Shown here: positions 12,501 through 24,151 of the stretch, in pieces | Layout of the letters: every line of letters begins with the position of its first letter | Position numbering within the stretch: position 1 is the stretch's first letter | Assembly: GCF_000143415.4 (NCBI RefSeq) | Contig: NW_003314296.1 | Coordinates: 1,339,858 to 1,403,857 of the forward strand | Length of the DNA: 64,000 nucleotides | Origin: Selaginella moellendorffii | Lineage: Eukaryota > Streptophyta > Lycopodiopsida > Selaginellales > Selaginellaceae | Direction: 5' to 3' | The notes under the pieces: model-generated | What the model was told of the DNA's origin: nothing | What the model saw: the letters and a program-made list of their open reading frames with translations, nothing else | The model's database searches: none | Made by a program: the position numbers and the translations under genes

Positions 12501-13456
12501 CTTTGGCGCATTCGGTGTTTTCACACCATCAGCTCCACGAGCCTACCTTTATAACACTTCTTACTTGTGTCTAGGTTTTTGCCAAGACTAATACAGTTGT
12601 CTTTTATGCCAACTATCCATTAGTACTGCACTATAAAGTTTACATACAACTTTGTGTCAAAGTTGTTTTCTTCAGGGAACCTCTTTCCCATAACTTTAGT
12701 ATAACACATTTTGCCATCAATGAGATACCCACTGCTATCATACTTGGATTTTATGATCCTTCTCATCCTTCGTGGGGTATAACACACCTTAGTCCAAATG
12801 TTTCCACCAATCCTTTAGGACCATTTCTTGACTCCGCTTGAGTCATTTAGCTTTTTGGACTTCACTAATTTAACAACCTATAAGGTCTCATTTTTGAGGT
12901 GCCAACTCATTAGAATACAACTTCTTGTATTCATGTCCTACTTATAAGGACCATTCTTGAAAATGTTACTCCAACACTTGATTATTCTTTGTTCCATATG
13001 AGTTACTTTTGCCCCTTAGGACTATTTGTCTTTGTGATGAGAATACCAACTCATCCTCTAAGTACACCCTGAATCCCTTAAATTGTTTTAGCATTTATTA
13101 AGGGTAACCCTAGCTACCATTTCAAGGATTTGTGTCCTCTTCTATATTTGACCTCCTACAATCATTAATTCTGGTTTCAAATTTATGAGCACCAACCTCA
13201 ACTATATAAGGATAATCTTGTGACTTCTTTATAGTTCTGGAGTCTTTATCTTTCTCATGATCCCAATTATAATTGTTTACCACAACTATATTAGCTAGTT
13301 TGCTAAGTCAAACGCTCATCTGGATCACATTCTCAACTTTCTAAGGAAAACCTTATACTATTCCCAAGATTCCAAAGTCTTTTCATTATTGGCCCTTTTC
13401 TATTCACCACCTCACCTACAAGTTCACACATGAACTATAGTGGAGAGCCATGTCTT
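9543..13456 (-). mobile_element. Internal region of element B, non-coding
   Basis: About 3.9 kb with no frame resembling gag or pol. It is the reverse complement of A's internal region: 13400-13456 corresponds to about 15305-15385, and the T-arm-like motif at 11022-11032 corresponds to 17750-17760. The polypurine-like tract lies next to the 3' LTR (reverse complement of 9543-9556, ending GGGTGGTGAAAT). Confidence 0.75.
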
Positions 13457-14048
13457 TGTGAGACACAAAATCCCTAGGCCCCAAAGTGGAGCCGGAAGGG
13501 CGCCACATGGTAGTGGCCGAAGTGAGAGCCAAACGAGCGTAACACGTTTGGACCAAAAGCTCCAACTTGAAAAGTCAAGAGCGGGAGTGGAACTCCCAAA
13601 GAAGTGCTCGAGGAACGAGCACGAAGCGAGCAAAAGGCGAGGCTCCAAAAAGGGACCGAAAAGGGCCAACACATGACACGTGGGAGTGTCCGAGATGGAC
13701 CCGAGTTGGAGTCCGAAGTGGAGTCCGAGATGGACCTGAGTTGGAGTCCGAAGTGGAGTCCGAGATGGACCCGAGATGGAGTCCGAGATGGAGTCCGAGG
13801 TGGACCCGAGATGGACCCGAAATGGAGTCCGAGATGGAGTCCGAGATGGACCCGAGATGGAGTCCGAGATGGAGTCTGAGGTGGACCCGAGAGGGACCCG
13901 AAATGGAGTCCGAGATGGAGTCCGAGATGGACCCGAGATGGAGTCCGAGATGGAGTCCGAGATGGACCCGAGATGGACCCGAGATGGAGTCCGAGATGGA
14001 GTCCGAGATGGAGTCCGAGATGGAGTCCGAAGTCGAGACCGAGACCGG

Positions 14049-14098
<50 letters not shown>

Positions 14099-15200
14099 TC
14101 GGGACCGAGACCGAGACCGAGGCCGAGGCCGAGACCGAGCCCGAGCCCGAGTCCGAGTCCGAGCCCGAGCCCGAGTCCGAGTCCGAGTCCGAGTCCGGAG
14201 CCTGAGAGGGTGAAAGCCCAAAGCGTTCGTCTCCCAGACCCTGGGGGGTTTGGTGAGCTCCAAAAGTATAGTAGGGGGAGGACTGCAGTGGAGCCAGTTT
14301 GGCCAGGAAAGGCCAGTTTGGCCCAAGAAGGCCGGACCCAGTGTTGGGTGAGGAGCTGCCCACTGGGAAGTCCAAGACTAGAGTGAACACAGACCGACAA
14401 GTGGGGTAGCTTGGTGAAGTGTTCAAGAGCCGGCTCTAGTTCCCCCGGGAGATCGACTGGCCGATGCTCTCAGTCCAAGTGTGGGTGGCACTACCTACTT
14501 GGATACCTGTCGTGGCTCAACGGAACCTCGCTCTAAGCCCATGGCTAGAGCACCTAAAGACGAAAGGCGAGGAGAGTACCCAGGTGGCTTGCGTAAGGCC
14601 ACGGTGTTCCGAAATGTTGTCCCAAAGGCCCAGACTGTGGAGAGTAAGAGGTGCAGTCCTCTGGGGTAGTGACCAAGGACACAGTCGTGGGGTGAGGAAG
14701 TCCCAGAGGACCGTGGGACTTAATGGTCAGGCCTGTGGGTCTCGATCCAGTGGCAGTGTTGGCAAACACGGCCAGGGGCAGAAAAGGACTTAGTGGGGAC
14801 TGACAGAGGGATATTGGGGAAGGCTATTCCCCTTGTTGGTGGGCATCCTAAGGATGCTAAGGAGTGGATCTGAGATGACCACTCACGGATGGTTTGCCTA
14901 GTCTTGGAGAGCCAAGACTGTGATGCAAGTGGTAGTGGACTACCAGTGTGGCAAAGGGATTGGGCATGGCCTTAGCGTAACAGGCTGCTATGTCGGTGGT
15001 ACCTTTGAGTGTCGATCATGGGATCGGACATGTGGAGCACTTGGACCAAGTGCAAATGTTGAGTGGCATGGATGCCATTCTCGGGGCTAGCAAGTCCCAA
15101 GTCCTGGATTGGACTTATGGAGGTTGTGAATGAGACTCCTCCAAGTGGTCGGAGGTGTGGTTAAGTGACTAAAGTAGAATGGAAAATTTAGTTGCTTACA
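13457..15200 (+). repeat. 5' LTR of element A
   Basis: 1744 bp, TGTGAGACAC...GTTGCTTACA. It contains the GAGATGGACCC/GAGATGGAGTCC array (about 13690-14030), the GAGACC/GAGTCC hexamer array (14034-14195), the box GGTGAAAGCCCAAAGCGT near 14210 and TATAGTAGGG near 14268. The array is open in several frames, which yields spurious RTPSRTPSR or ESEMESEM reading frames that are not genes. Confidence 0.92.
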
Positions 15201-15216
15201 ATTTGGTATCGGATCT
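15201..15216 (+). promoter_or_regulatory. Primer-binding site of element A
   Basis: ATTTGGTATCGGATCT directly follows the 5' LTR. TGGTATCGGA resembles the usual plant initiator-Met tRNA complement (TGGTATCAGA) with a mismatch. Confidence 0.75.
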
Positions 15217-18200
15217 GTTCCTTAGTCCGACTTTTATTGGTGCTCAAGTATATCACCACTGGTGTTGGCATCGGAAGGTCCGAGGAGTGGGCCTATCCTT
15301 GAGGAGTAGCAAGTCGGGAAGACATGGCTCTCCATTACAGTTCATGTGTGAACTTGTAGACGAGGTGGTGGATAGAAAAGGGCCAATAATGGAACGACTT
15401 TGGGATCTTGGGAACAGTGCAAGGTTTTCCTCATTGAGTTGAGGATGTGATCCGGATGAGCATTTGTCTCAGCAAATTGGCTAAGGTTGTTGTGGTAAAC
15501 AACTAAAGTTGGGATCACGGGAAAGATAGAGACTCCAAAACAATAAAGGAGTCACAAGATTATCCTCATATAGTTGAGGTTGGTGCTCATGAATGTGAGA
15601 CCAGAGGTAATGACCGTGGGAGGTCAAATACGGAAGAGGACTCAAGTCCTTGAAATGGTAGCCGGGGCTACCTTTAATAAATGCTGGAACAACCCAAGGA
15701 GTTGGGGGGTGTACTTAGAGATGAGTGGTATTCTCATCACATGGACAAGTAGTCCTAAGGGGCAAAAGTTGCCTCCAGAGAACAAAAACAAGTGTCAGAG
15801 TAACATTTGTGAAAATAGTCCTTCTGAGTAGGGCAGGAATGCAGGAAGTGTATTCCAGTGAGCTAGTGCCTCACAAGTGGGACCTTCCGGGTCTGTGGAT
15901 GAATTAAGTCCAAAACTGCTGGATGACTCAAGTAGAGTCAAGGAAAGGTCCTAAAAGGACTGATTGAAGCATTTGGACTGAGGTGTGTTATACCCCATGA
16001 AGGATGGGGGGGGGATCATAGGATCCAAGGATGGGAACAGAGGGTATCTCATTGATGGCAAAATGTGCCATGCTAAAGTTATGGGAAAGGTGTTCCCAGA
16101 AGAAAACAACTTTAACACAAAGTTGTGTGTGACCTCTATGGTGCAGTGCTAACGGATGGTTGGCGTGAGAAAGAGTGGTGTTAGTCTTGGCAAAGACTTA
16201 AACACGAAGGGGAAGTGTCATAGAGGTAGGCTCGTGGAGCCGATGGTGTGGAGACACCAAATGTGCCAAGGTGTGATACCTTGAGGCTATGTTGGTGGGT
16301 TCATGAGAACCCCTTGCCAAAGGAATCCCAATGGAAATGGGAATGGCATAGCCTAAGCTGCAGAGCATGCAATTGGAGTGTGGTGACCCAGATAATGATG
16401 GAGGTGTGAAAGCACCAAGCAATGAGTTGTAGGACTTGACAACTATGAGGCAACTAAGCAAGAGGTGCAAAATAATTGGTTAAACGGGTAGAAGGTAGCT
16501 ACCCAAGACTTCTTAATAGCATAGGGAAGTCGGATATACCCTTACGGGGGATAAATTGCTTGTGTTGCGATATAGTAAGTCAATGTCATAAAAGGAAATA
16601 CTCATTGTCAAGAAAGCCATCATTGGGACACCCGAACACTCTAGAACACCAGAAGGTGGTGTTTGATATCGCAAGGGCAATGGATAAAGCCCAAGGGACT
16701 AAGTCCCTAGCGAATGATGGATAGAAGGTGCTATCCAAATGTCCAAGGTTGCGGAGACAGGAGAGGACTGTCTACCCGAGTTGGACAAAACCAAAAATGG
16801 AATTTTGGCAAGGCTAGTGATGGGCATGTAAAGGCCCATAAGCAACAAGGTAATCCCAGTGTGTGGGATTATAAGGTGAGCATACCCGAATTGAGGAACC
16901 ACTCCCTGGGCTATTGGGTAGGTTCATCCCTAAGAATACTTGCTAAAGCATGATAGAAAGTGCAAAGCTATCCTCCTGGTCTGGAGGAGAATGACCAAAG
17001 GAAAGGTGTGAAGCCAAAAAGCAAGAAGTAAGGGGATAGAACCGAACCATAGGAATCAAAGCGCATAACCAAGGTTGGTTATGCCAGCTGGGAGTGGAGA
17101 ATCAAGTGGGGGCTCGAGGGTGTTGCCGCTAGCAACCATGATGCCATGGAGAGTCTAAAATATGGAATTGTCCATGTTAGACTAGGTGGCATTTGGAAGG
17201 CTTGCAAAAAGGGAGGCCTTAGCAAGCTAAGGGACAAAGTTCCTTCAAAGTTCCCAAATAGGATTCTAGGTAGCGTAGTACCTAGAAAGGCCAAGTGTAA
17301 ATGGTTCATGGAACGCGCGAAATCAGAGTGGCGCAGCAGAAGCGTGGTCTTGAAGCTTGCCACGAGGCAAGGTTATCAAGGTTAGGGAAGTAGTTCCCGA
17401 GTGTTCAAAGAGAGGGCTTTGAACGAAAGTCGATGGTCAAGGACTTTCACGCTTATGCAGGAACCATGTTACAATGGTCGGAGGACTTGCCAAGTGAGAT
17501 TGGCACGTCGGGGGAACAAAGACCCTAGTTGAAGGTGATAACTTCAAAAAGGGTGGGCCATGGGGCCAAGCATGGAGGAGTCCATGCATGATCACAGACA
17601 TGTCAAATGAGAGGACTTGGCAGTGTGGAGGAACTAGGTTCCTAAGCTGTGATCTATAGCGCGCTTTAAAAATAAATTGGTGCACCGGCGTGGGGAGTCA
17701 TGCCAGGCATCTTGTGTGATGCCGTCCGTAGATGCATACACGGAGGTTGGGTTCGAGTCCCGACCCTCTAGTGCTTGGGTTTGAGTCCCAAATCACTAGG
17801 GCGTGGTGATGGTTTGGAATATGAGGACACTCATATTTCGGTGGTCATGGACTCTCAGTGGGGAGACTGGTTTGGGCACACCGCCAAGCGAGGGATGCCT
17901 CGGAGTCGTGATGCACGGTTAGATTGCTTAGTGTGAAAGCTCAGCATATCTAACTTGAACACTTTGGTGCCAGTGGCACCAAGGTCGTGGTGAGTGAGAT
18001 GGGGACACCTAATCTCAGTTGCTATGAACCCTTGGCCGTAAGGGCTAGCTTGGGTGCACCGCCAAGTGTGGGGGATGCCCCCGGGGTTATAGTCAACAAC
18101 TTGGAGGTCTAGAAGACCAAGTACCTCTTGGCAACTCTGTTAAGGTGCCAAGGTGAAATCACTAGGTGATCTTATGGCCAGATAAGGATAAGGTCCTTGG

Positions 18201-19286
18201 TTGGCTAAGGAATGAAGTTCCTGGTTCAAAATGTTGAAATTGAACTGTTTAAGGTGGTGTGGCTTGGTCGTGATGACCAAGTGGGAAGAGCACCTAAGGG
18301 AAATAAAGTATGTCCGTGCGATGGCATAATGAGTCCGAGGAAAGTAGTCTTTATAAAAGACCCATGGGAGGGTCACGAAGTTGGGCCGTGGATAGAGCCC
18401 ATAGCAGAAGATGCTAAAGAGACGTACTAGGGGTGAACATCCTCCGGACTTGGCAAAGAAGAGTCTTTGCTATGGAACCGAAACAATACCTCAAGGAGGG
18501 AGGTAGAGATTCGATGTTGCTTGGTGCAACAATCAACGGATAGGAGCAAAAGATGAGTGGCCAAGATAGGGCCGTGGAATCCCTTGAAAGGAATCCAAGT
18601 GACAAAGTTAGGCGAGGAACACTAATGTGTTGGATGCTAACAAGTTGCGGGAAAGGAAGTGTGTTTCCAAGGAGGGATTCCGAAATGCTCCGATTTGGCG
18701 AAAGTGGAAGCTCCAAGGGAGGGAGCGGTAAGGTAGCCAAATGATAGGGCCATGAACAGCCCTAGCACAAAGTATGATAACTGGAACTTTGGCACGAAAT
18801 AGAAGAGAGGATGATGGTGCCCTCGAGTAGAGAACTTCCTAGGATGGGAAGTGGAGTTGCACAAAAGGTGCAAGGCAAGGTGTCGGAGACACCTAGGAAA
18901 TTGACTCCAAGAAGTCAAAATTCAAAGTTCCAAAGTGCAAAGGTTATATCGATGGAAATTGAGACTACTCGAGAAGGAGTAGTGGGATTGACTTAGAGAA
19001 GGGTCTCTAAGAGGTTTAGCGAGAACTAAACCAATAAAAGGAGAGAACCATTATATGTGGTCCAATCAGTCTCTGAGTTGGAGAGACTACCCTCCTTAGA
19101 GGATATGCAAAAGGCATGGTGAGCCTTCAATGTCCAACCATTGACGAATGTGGAGAAGGCATGGTGAGCCTTCAATGTCACACCATTGACAAATATTGGC
19201 TATGTGCCAAGGATGGAAATGGTAACACATGCGGGTGTTACTTTATAAAATGGTTCACTGTTCGATGAGGACATCGAACTTCGTCT
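15217..19286 (+). mobile_element. Internal region of element A, non-coding
   Basis: About 4.1 kb. The longest frames are under 100 codons and share no composition or motif with gag, protease, RT, RNase H or integrase. It carries the tRNA T-arm-like hairpin at 17746-17764. The segment around 18000-18110 (GGGGGATGCCCCCGGGG) is shared with B, D and the 3' non-coding part of F. Confidence 0.75.
17746..17764 (+). repeat. tRNA T-arm/B-box-like hairpin in element A
   Basis: GTTGGG-TTCGAGT-CCCGAC forms a 6-bp stem with a 7-nt TTCGAGT loop. It contains GGTTCGAGTCC (17750-17760), matching the Pol III B-box consensus. A weaker copy, GGTTTGAGTCC, is at 17778-17788. The same 11-mer is found at 42061-42071 (D) and, on the minus strand, at 11022-11032 (B) and 29344-29354 (F). 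I could not trace a full tRNA cloverleaf. Confidence 0.6.
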
Positions 19287-19300
19287 ATGGGTGGTGGAGT
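19287..19300 (+). promoter_or_regulatory. Polypurine tract of element A
   Basis: ATGGGTGGTGGAGT lies immediately 5' of the 3' LTR, where plus-strand synthesis starts. An almost identical sequence abuts the 3' LTR of F (29113-29126, minus) and of B. Confidence 0.7.
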
Positions 19301-19892
19301 TGTGAGACACAAAATCCCTAGGCCCCAAAGTGGAGCCGGAAGGGCACCACATGGTAGTGGCCGAAGTGAGAGCCAAACGAGCGTAACACGTTTGGACCAA
19401 AAGCTCCAACTTGAAAAGTCAAGAGCGGGAGTGGAACTCCCAAAGAAGTGCTCGAGGAACGAGCACGAAGCGAGCAAAAGGCGAGGCTCCAAAAAGGGAC
19501 CGAAAAGGGCCAACACATGACACGTGGGAGTGTTCGAGATGGACCCGAGTTGGAGTCCGAAGTGGAGTTCGAGATGGACCTGAGTTGGAGTCCGAAGTGG
19601 AGTCCGAGATGGACCCGAGATGGAGTCCGAGATGGAGTCCGAGGTGGACCCGAGATGGACCCGAAATGGAGTCCGAGATGGAGTCCGAGATGGACCCGAG
19701 ATGGAGTCCGAGATGGAGTCCGAGGTGGACCCGAGAGGGACCCGAAATGGAGTCCGAGATGGAGTCCGAGATGGACCCGAGATGGAGTCCGAGATGGAGT
19801 CCGAGATGGACCCGAGATGGACCCGAGATGGAGTCCGAGATGGAGTCCGAGATGGAGTCCGAGATGGAGTCCGAAGTCGAGACCGAGACCGG

Positions 19893-19924
<32 letters not shown>

Positions 19925-21014
19925 TCGGGACCGAGACCGAGACCGAGGCCGAGGCCGAGACCGAGCCCGAGCCCGAGTCCGAGTCCGAGTCCGAGTCCGA
20001 GTCCGAGTCCGGAGCCTGAGAGGGTGAAAGCCCAAAGCATTCGTCTCCCAGACCCTGGGGGGTTTGGTGAGCTCCAAAAGTATAGTAGGGGGAGGACTGC
20101 AGTGGAGCCAGTTTGGCCAGGAAAGGCCAGTTTGGCCCAAGAAGGCCGGACCCAGTGTTGGGTGAGGAGCTGCCCACTGGGAAGTCCAAGACTAGAGTGA
20201 ACACAGACCGACAAGTGGGGTAGCTTGGTGAAGTGTTCAAGAGCCGGCTCTAGTTCCCCCGGGAGATCGACTGGCCGATGCTCTCAGTCCAAGTGTGGGT
20301 GGCACTACCTACTTGGATACCTGTCGTGGCTCAACGGAACCTCGCTCTAAGCCCATGGCTAGAGCACCTAAAGACGAAAGGCGAGGAGAGTACCCAGGTG
20401 GCTTGCGTAAGGCCACGGTGTTCCGAAATGTTGTCCCAAAGGCCCAGACTGTGGAGAGTAAGAGGTGCAGTCCTCTGGGGTAGTGACCAAGGACACAGTC
20501 GTGGGGTGAGGAAGTCCCAGAGGACCGTGGGACTTAATGGTCGGGCCTGTGGGTCTCGATCCAGTGGCAGTGTTGGCAAACACGGCCAGGGGCAGAAAAG
20601 GACTTAGTGGGGACTGACAGAGGGATATTGGGGAAGGCTATTCCCCTTGTTGGTGGGCATCCTAAGGATGCTAAGGAGTGGATCTGAGATGACCACTCAT
20701 GGATGGTTTGCCTAGTCTTGGAGAGCCAAGACTGTGATGCAAGTGGTAGTGGACTACCAGTGTGGCAAAGGGATTGGGCATGGCCTTAGCGTAACGGGCT
20801 GCTATGTCGGTGGTACCTTTGAGTGTCGGTCATGGGATCGGACATGTGGAGCACTTGGACCAAGTGCAAATGTTGAGTGGCATGGATGCCATTCTCGGGG
20901 CTAGCAAGTCCCAAGTCCTGGATTGGACTTATGGAGGTTGTGAATGAGACTCCTCCAAGTGGTCAGAGGTGTGGTTAAGTGACTAAAGTAGAATGGAAAA
21001 TTTAGTCGCTTACA
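19301..21014 (+). repeat. 3' LTR of element A
   Basis: 1714 bp, nearly identical to the 5' LTR. It has three fewer GAGACC units in the first hexamer block and two fewer hexamers in the terminal GAGCCC/GAGTCC block, plus scattered substitutions. The high identity indicates a recent insertion. Confidence 0.92.
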
Positions 21015-21124
21015 GTCTTCCTGACCTGCTGCTCCTTAAGGATAGGCCCACTTCTAGGACCTTCCGATGCCAACACTAGTGGTGATATATTTGAGCACCA
21101 ATAAAAGTCGGACTAAGGAATAAC

Positions 21125-21137
21125 TCCAATACCAAAT
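21125..21137 (-). promoter_or_regulatory. Primer-binding site of element B
   Basis: On the minus strand, ATTTGGTATTGGA directly follows the 5' LTR. It is an initiator-Met-type site with a mismatch. The adjoining 21020-21124 is the start of B's internal region. Confidence 0.65.
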
Positions 21138-22578
21138 TGTAAGCGACTAAATTTTCCATTCTACTTTAGCCACTTAACCATACCTCCGACCACTGGGAAG
21201 AGTCTCACTCACAACCTCTATAAATCCAATTTAGGACTTAGGGCTTGCTAGCCTCGAGAATGGCATTCATACCACTTAACCTTTACACTTGGTCTAAGTC
21301 CTTCACATGTCCGATCCCATGACCGACACCCCAAGGTACCACTGACATATCAATCTGTTACACTAAGGCCATGCCTATTCACCTTGGTCATACCGATGGT
21401 CCAACACCACCTACATCACAGTCCCATTTCTCAAAAACTGGGCCGTTTGTTCATGAGTGATCATCCTAGATCCACTCTGTAGCATCCTTAGGATGCTCGT
21501 AGACATGAGGAATACCTTCCCCAATATCCCTTTTTCAATCCCCACCAAGTCTCTTTTTGTTCATAGCCATGTTCACCAACATTGCCACTAAATCAAGGCC
21601 TACAAACCCGACCACCAAGTCCCACTATCCTCTGGGATTTCCTTACCATGTGCCTATCACTAGAGGACTACTCCTCTTCCTTCCCATAGTTCGGGACTTT
21701 GGGACAACATTTTGGAACACCTATGAGCCTTATAGGTACTCTCCTCACCTTTTGCCTTGGGTGCTCTAGCCATGGGCTTAGAGCGAGATTCCGTTGAGCC
21801 ATGCCAAGTATCCAAGTAGGTAGTGCCACCCACGCTTGGATTAGAAGCATAGACCATTCAATCTTTTAGGGGAACTAGAGCCGGCTTCTGAACACTTCAC
21901 CAAGCTACCCCACTTGTCGGTCCACAGTCCGTATTCACTCTAGCTTTGGACTTCCCAGTGGTCATCTCATCACCCAACAGCTGGGTATGGCCTTCCTGGG
22001 CCAAATTGGCTCCACTGGGATCCAACCCCCACACTCTCCCTACTATACTTTTGGAACCCCCTATAGCCCCCCCCCCCAGGGGACGATCACTTTGGGCTTT
22101 CATAAACAGCCTGTATTAGTATTCGGACTTGGACTCAGTCTTGGTCTCGGTTCCATCTCGGACTTCATCTCAGGTCCATCTCGGACTCCATCATGGCTCC
22201 ATCATAGCTCCATCTCGAACTCCATCTTAGACTCCATCTTGGGTCCATCTCGAATTCCATCTCGGGTCCATCTCGGGTTCATCTCGGACTCCGTCTTGGG
22301 TCTATCTCGGACTCCATCTCGGGTCCATCTCATACTCCATCTCGGACACTTCCACGTGTTATGTGTTAGTCCTCTTGTGTCCCTTTTTTAGAAACTCATT
22401 TATTGTTTGCTTCGTACTTATTCCTCGAGCCCTTCATTGGGAGTTCCACTCCTGCTCTCAATTTTTCAAGTCGGAGCGTTTAGTCCAAATATATTATACT
22501 CGTTTGGCTTTTGCTTCAGCCACTACCATGTGGCACCCTTTCAGCTCCACTTTGGGGCTTAAGGATTTGTGTCTTATA
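21138..22578 (-). repeat. 5' LTR of element B
   Basis: 1441 bp on the minus strand. On the plus strand it starts TGTAAGCGAC and ends near GTGTCTTATA, a mutated GTGTCTCACA. It carries the conserved box (22022-22105, reverse), a poly-C run near 22070 and a TC-rich repeat array (22130-22350). It is clearly older than A's LTRs. Confidence 0.85.
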
Positions 22579-23217
22579 TATTTCAGATTTAGTAGATTTT
22601 TGTCATTGTCCTAGAGACTAATTCTTGGGACTAAAGTGAAAGCCCAAAGTGTGCATTCTTTAGCGAGGAGAGTGAGGGGGGGGGGGGGGAAGGGCATTAT
22701 AGGGGGTTCCAAATATATAGTAGGGATAGTGGGTAGATTGGGCATGATTAATTAACTTAAGGTATAGTCTAGCTTTTATTTGTGTGTTTGTCCTTGTTTT
22801 ATGTTTGACTTAGGTCTAAGCCCAAATTCCATATTATGTTAGCTGGTGGAATACCTATATCTTTGCGTTAAGCCACTAATATACTGAAATTATTCTAGAC
22901 TCCATTTGGCTCCATTTTGTATGTTGGTCTTGGCATTGGGATGTTAGATGTTCTAGGACTATTCCAAGTCTTATTTATTCACTCCTTGGGCTTTATGCTT
23001 GGGAGTCATTCCATATTTCGCTTCTTTCACTCTTTGGCTCCATACTTAAGAGTTTGGCTTTGTCCCTTTATTCAGTGGCCCAAGCCTTGGAAACTTGGGT
23101 TTTGCTCTGTTGTTCTTGGATATGTAGCATGTGGCACATGGAGGGTTTAGGTTCCGCTTTGTGGTTATCTTATGGTAGATCACTATAGAATAAAAATTGA
23201 AAACCATATGCACTACA
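22579..23217 (+). mobile_element. Right part of C-type LTR, interrupted by element B
   Basis: It resumes the C-type LTR homology (TCCTAGAGACTAATTC, compared with 46567-46583). It carries the box GTGAAAGCCCAAAG near 22636, a G run, TATAGTAGGG near 22717, and ends ...CACTACA. It aligns with 46590-46972. Together with 8300-8639 it makes one LTR cut by element B. Confidence 0.75.
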
Positions 23218-23232
23218 TTTGGTATCAAAGGA
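23218..23232 (+). promoter_or_regulatory. Primer-binding site after the C-type LTR
   Basis: TTTGGTATCAAAGGA follows the LTR end CTACA. It is an initiator-Met-type site and matches 46973-46987 (TTTGGTATCAGAGGA) except for one base. Confidence 0.7.
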
Positions 23233-23659
23233 CCAAAATATTGATAAAAGAACTTTAAAAAACAAGGCTTTGAGAGAATGAAAGTAATAGAAGAAACCTC
23301 TTCATCCTTCTATATAGGTTTTGGAGTTCTTTATCTCTCTTTATGCTACTTATAAAAATTCACAATGAAAGTGTGACCCCATACACTTTCATTTGTATAT
23401 GCTTGTTAAAAAATGTCATGTATATTCAGATTATATATTGATCTAGTCCCTTTACCTTGACTGTAATGTAAAAATTTATCTCCATTTTTACATTGTCTCC
23501 CAAACGGACCACTCTGTGGCGTGGTCCATCTGGGACCATGCCACGATCCTAGAAGGACCATGGCGTGGTAATATATCACCACAGTTCTCAACCATGCTGT
23601 TTACCACATCCCCATGTGGTAAAATAACCACATGGGGATATGTCTCAAGCGGTCAAACC
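23233..23659. other. Remnant flank between C and E; contains a palindrome
   Basis: No gene is visible. 23600-23640 contains an inverted repeat (CCACATCCCCATGTGG, then ACCACATGGGGATATG) directly before the AAACC target site of element E. Confidence 0.5.
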
Positions 23660-24138
23660 TGTCAAGACCCCCAACAAGATCAAGACTGGAAAATGCAAAA
23701 AGATAAAGAGAAAAGCTAGTGGAAACAAAGAAGAGGCCTTAGACTGGTTGTGGAGAAATGGAACAAGGCTAACCTATATATACTATAGGTTGATGAAGCT
23801 CCACCACTCTTGGATCGAGGACGGCCTAAATATAGCTGAGGTCGAGGAGGCGCCACATCATCATCAGGAATGTGGTTCGAGACTCAGGAATCGGGAAGTG
23901 TCTCGAGAGTCAGGAATAGGGAAGCGTCTCGAGACTCAGGAATCGGGAAGTGTCTCGAGAGTCAGAAATAGGGAAGTGTCTCGAGAGTTAGGAATCGGGA
24001 AGTGTCTCGAGAGTCAGGAATAGGGAAGTGTCTCGAGAGTCAGGAATAGGGAAGTGTCTCGATCATCAGGAATGTGGTCTGCAGGTCAGGAATCTGGTGA
24101 GAGTCAGGAATGTGGCAAGAATTGGGGGATTCCTGACA
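23660..24138 (-). repeat. 3' LTR of element E
   Basis: 479 bp. It holds seven copies of a ~26-bp unit (GAGTCAGGAATAGGGAAGTG plus CTCGA) at 23880-24060. Compared with the 5' LTR it lacks one repeat unit and a 12-bp segment after 23748. Confidence 0.92.
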
Positions 24139-24151
24139 GCACCCCCTCCTC
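24139..24151 (-). promoter_or_regulatory. Polypurine tract of element E
   Basis: On the minus strand, GAGGAGGGGGTGC directly precedes the 3' LTR. Confidence 0.75.

Larger units (their letters stand above)
13457..21014 (+). mobile_element. Element A: intact-ended non-autonomous LTR retrotransposon (LARD-like)
   Basis: Complete element with two LTRs (13457-15200 and 19301-21014), a primer-binding site, a polypurine tract and a perfect 5-bp target duplication GTCTT (13452-13456 and 21015-21019). LTR ends are TGTGAG...TTACA. The LTRs are nearly identical and differ in length by 30 bp, exactly five hexamer units. The 4.1 kb internal region encodes nothing recognisable. LTR architecture and the 3' internal sequences resemble autonomous element F, so F-like proteins may mobilise it (inference). 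It landed inside element B, a member of its own family, in the opposite orientation. Confidence 0.9.
8640..22578 (-). mobile_element. Element B: non-autonomous LTR retrotransposon, interrupted by element A
   Basis: Minus-oriented element with LTRs at 8640-9542 (3' LTR, contains an assembly gap) and 21138-22578 (5' LTR, 1441 bp). The internal region is 9543-13456 plus 21020-21137. It is split by element A at 13457-21014, whose GTCTT target duplication flanks the insertion. Flanking pentamers are cattt (8635-8639) and tattt (22579-22583), a probable target-site duplication with one change. No gag or pol frame is visible, which suggests a large retrotransposon derivative relying on another element's enzymes. 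Confidence 0.8.

Noticed and set aside
13424-14426. Long overlapping open frames on both strands (up to 308 codons) rich in RTPSR, SDSIS, ESEM or PRPRP, repeated at 19238-20240
   Set aside because: They arise because a GA-rich 6-12-bp repeat has no stops in several frames at once. The same block occurs in both LTRs of element A and is not protein coding.
17746-17788. A true tRNA gene in element A
   Set aside because: Only the T-arm/B-box part is convincing; I could not trace acceptor, D and anticodon arms.
23880-24060. CRISPR-like regular array (26-bp units, also 36670-36890)
   Set aside because: The units are contiguous with no unique spacers and lie inside a plant retrotransposon LTR.
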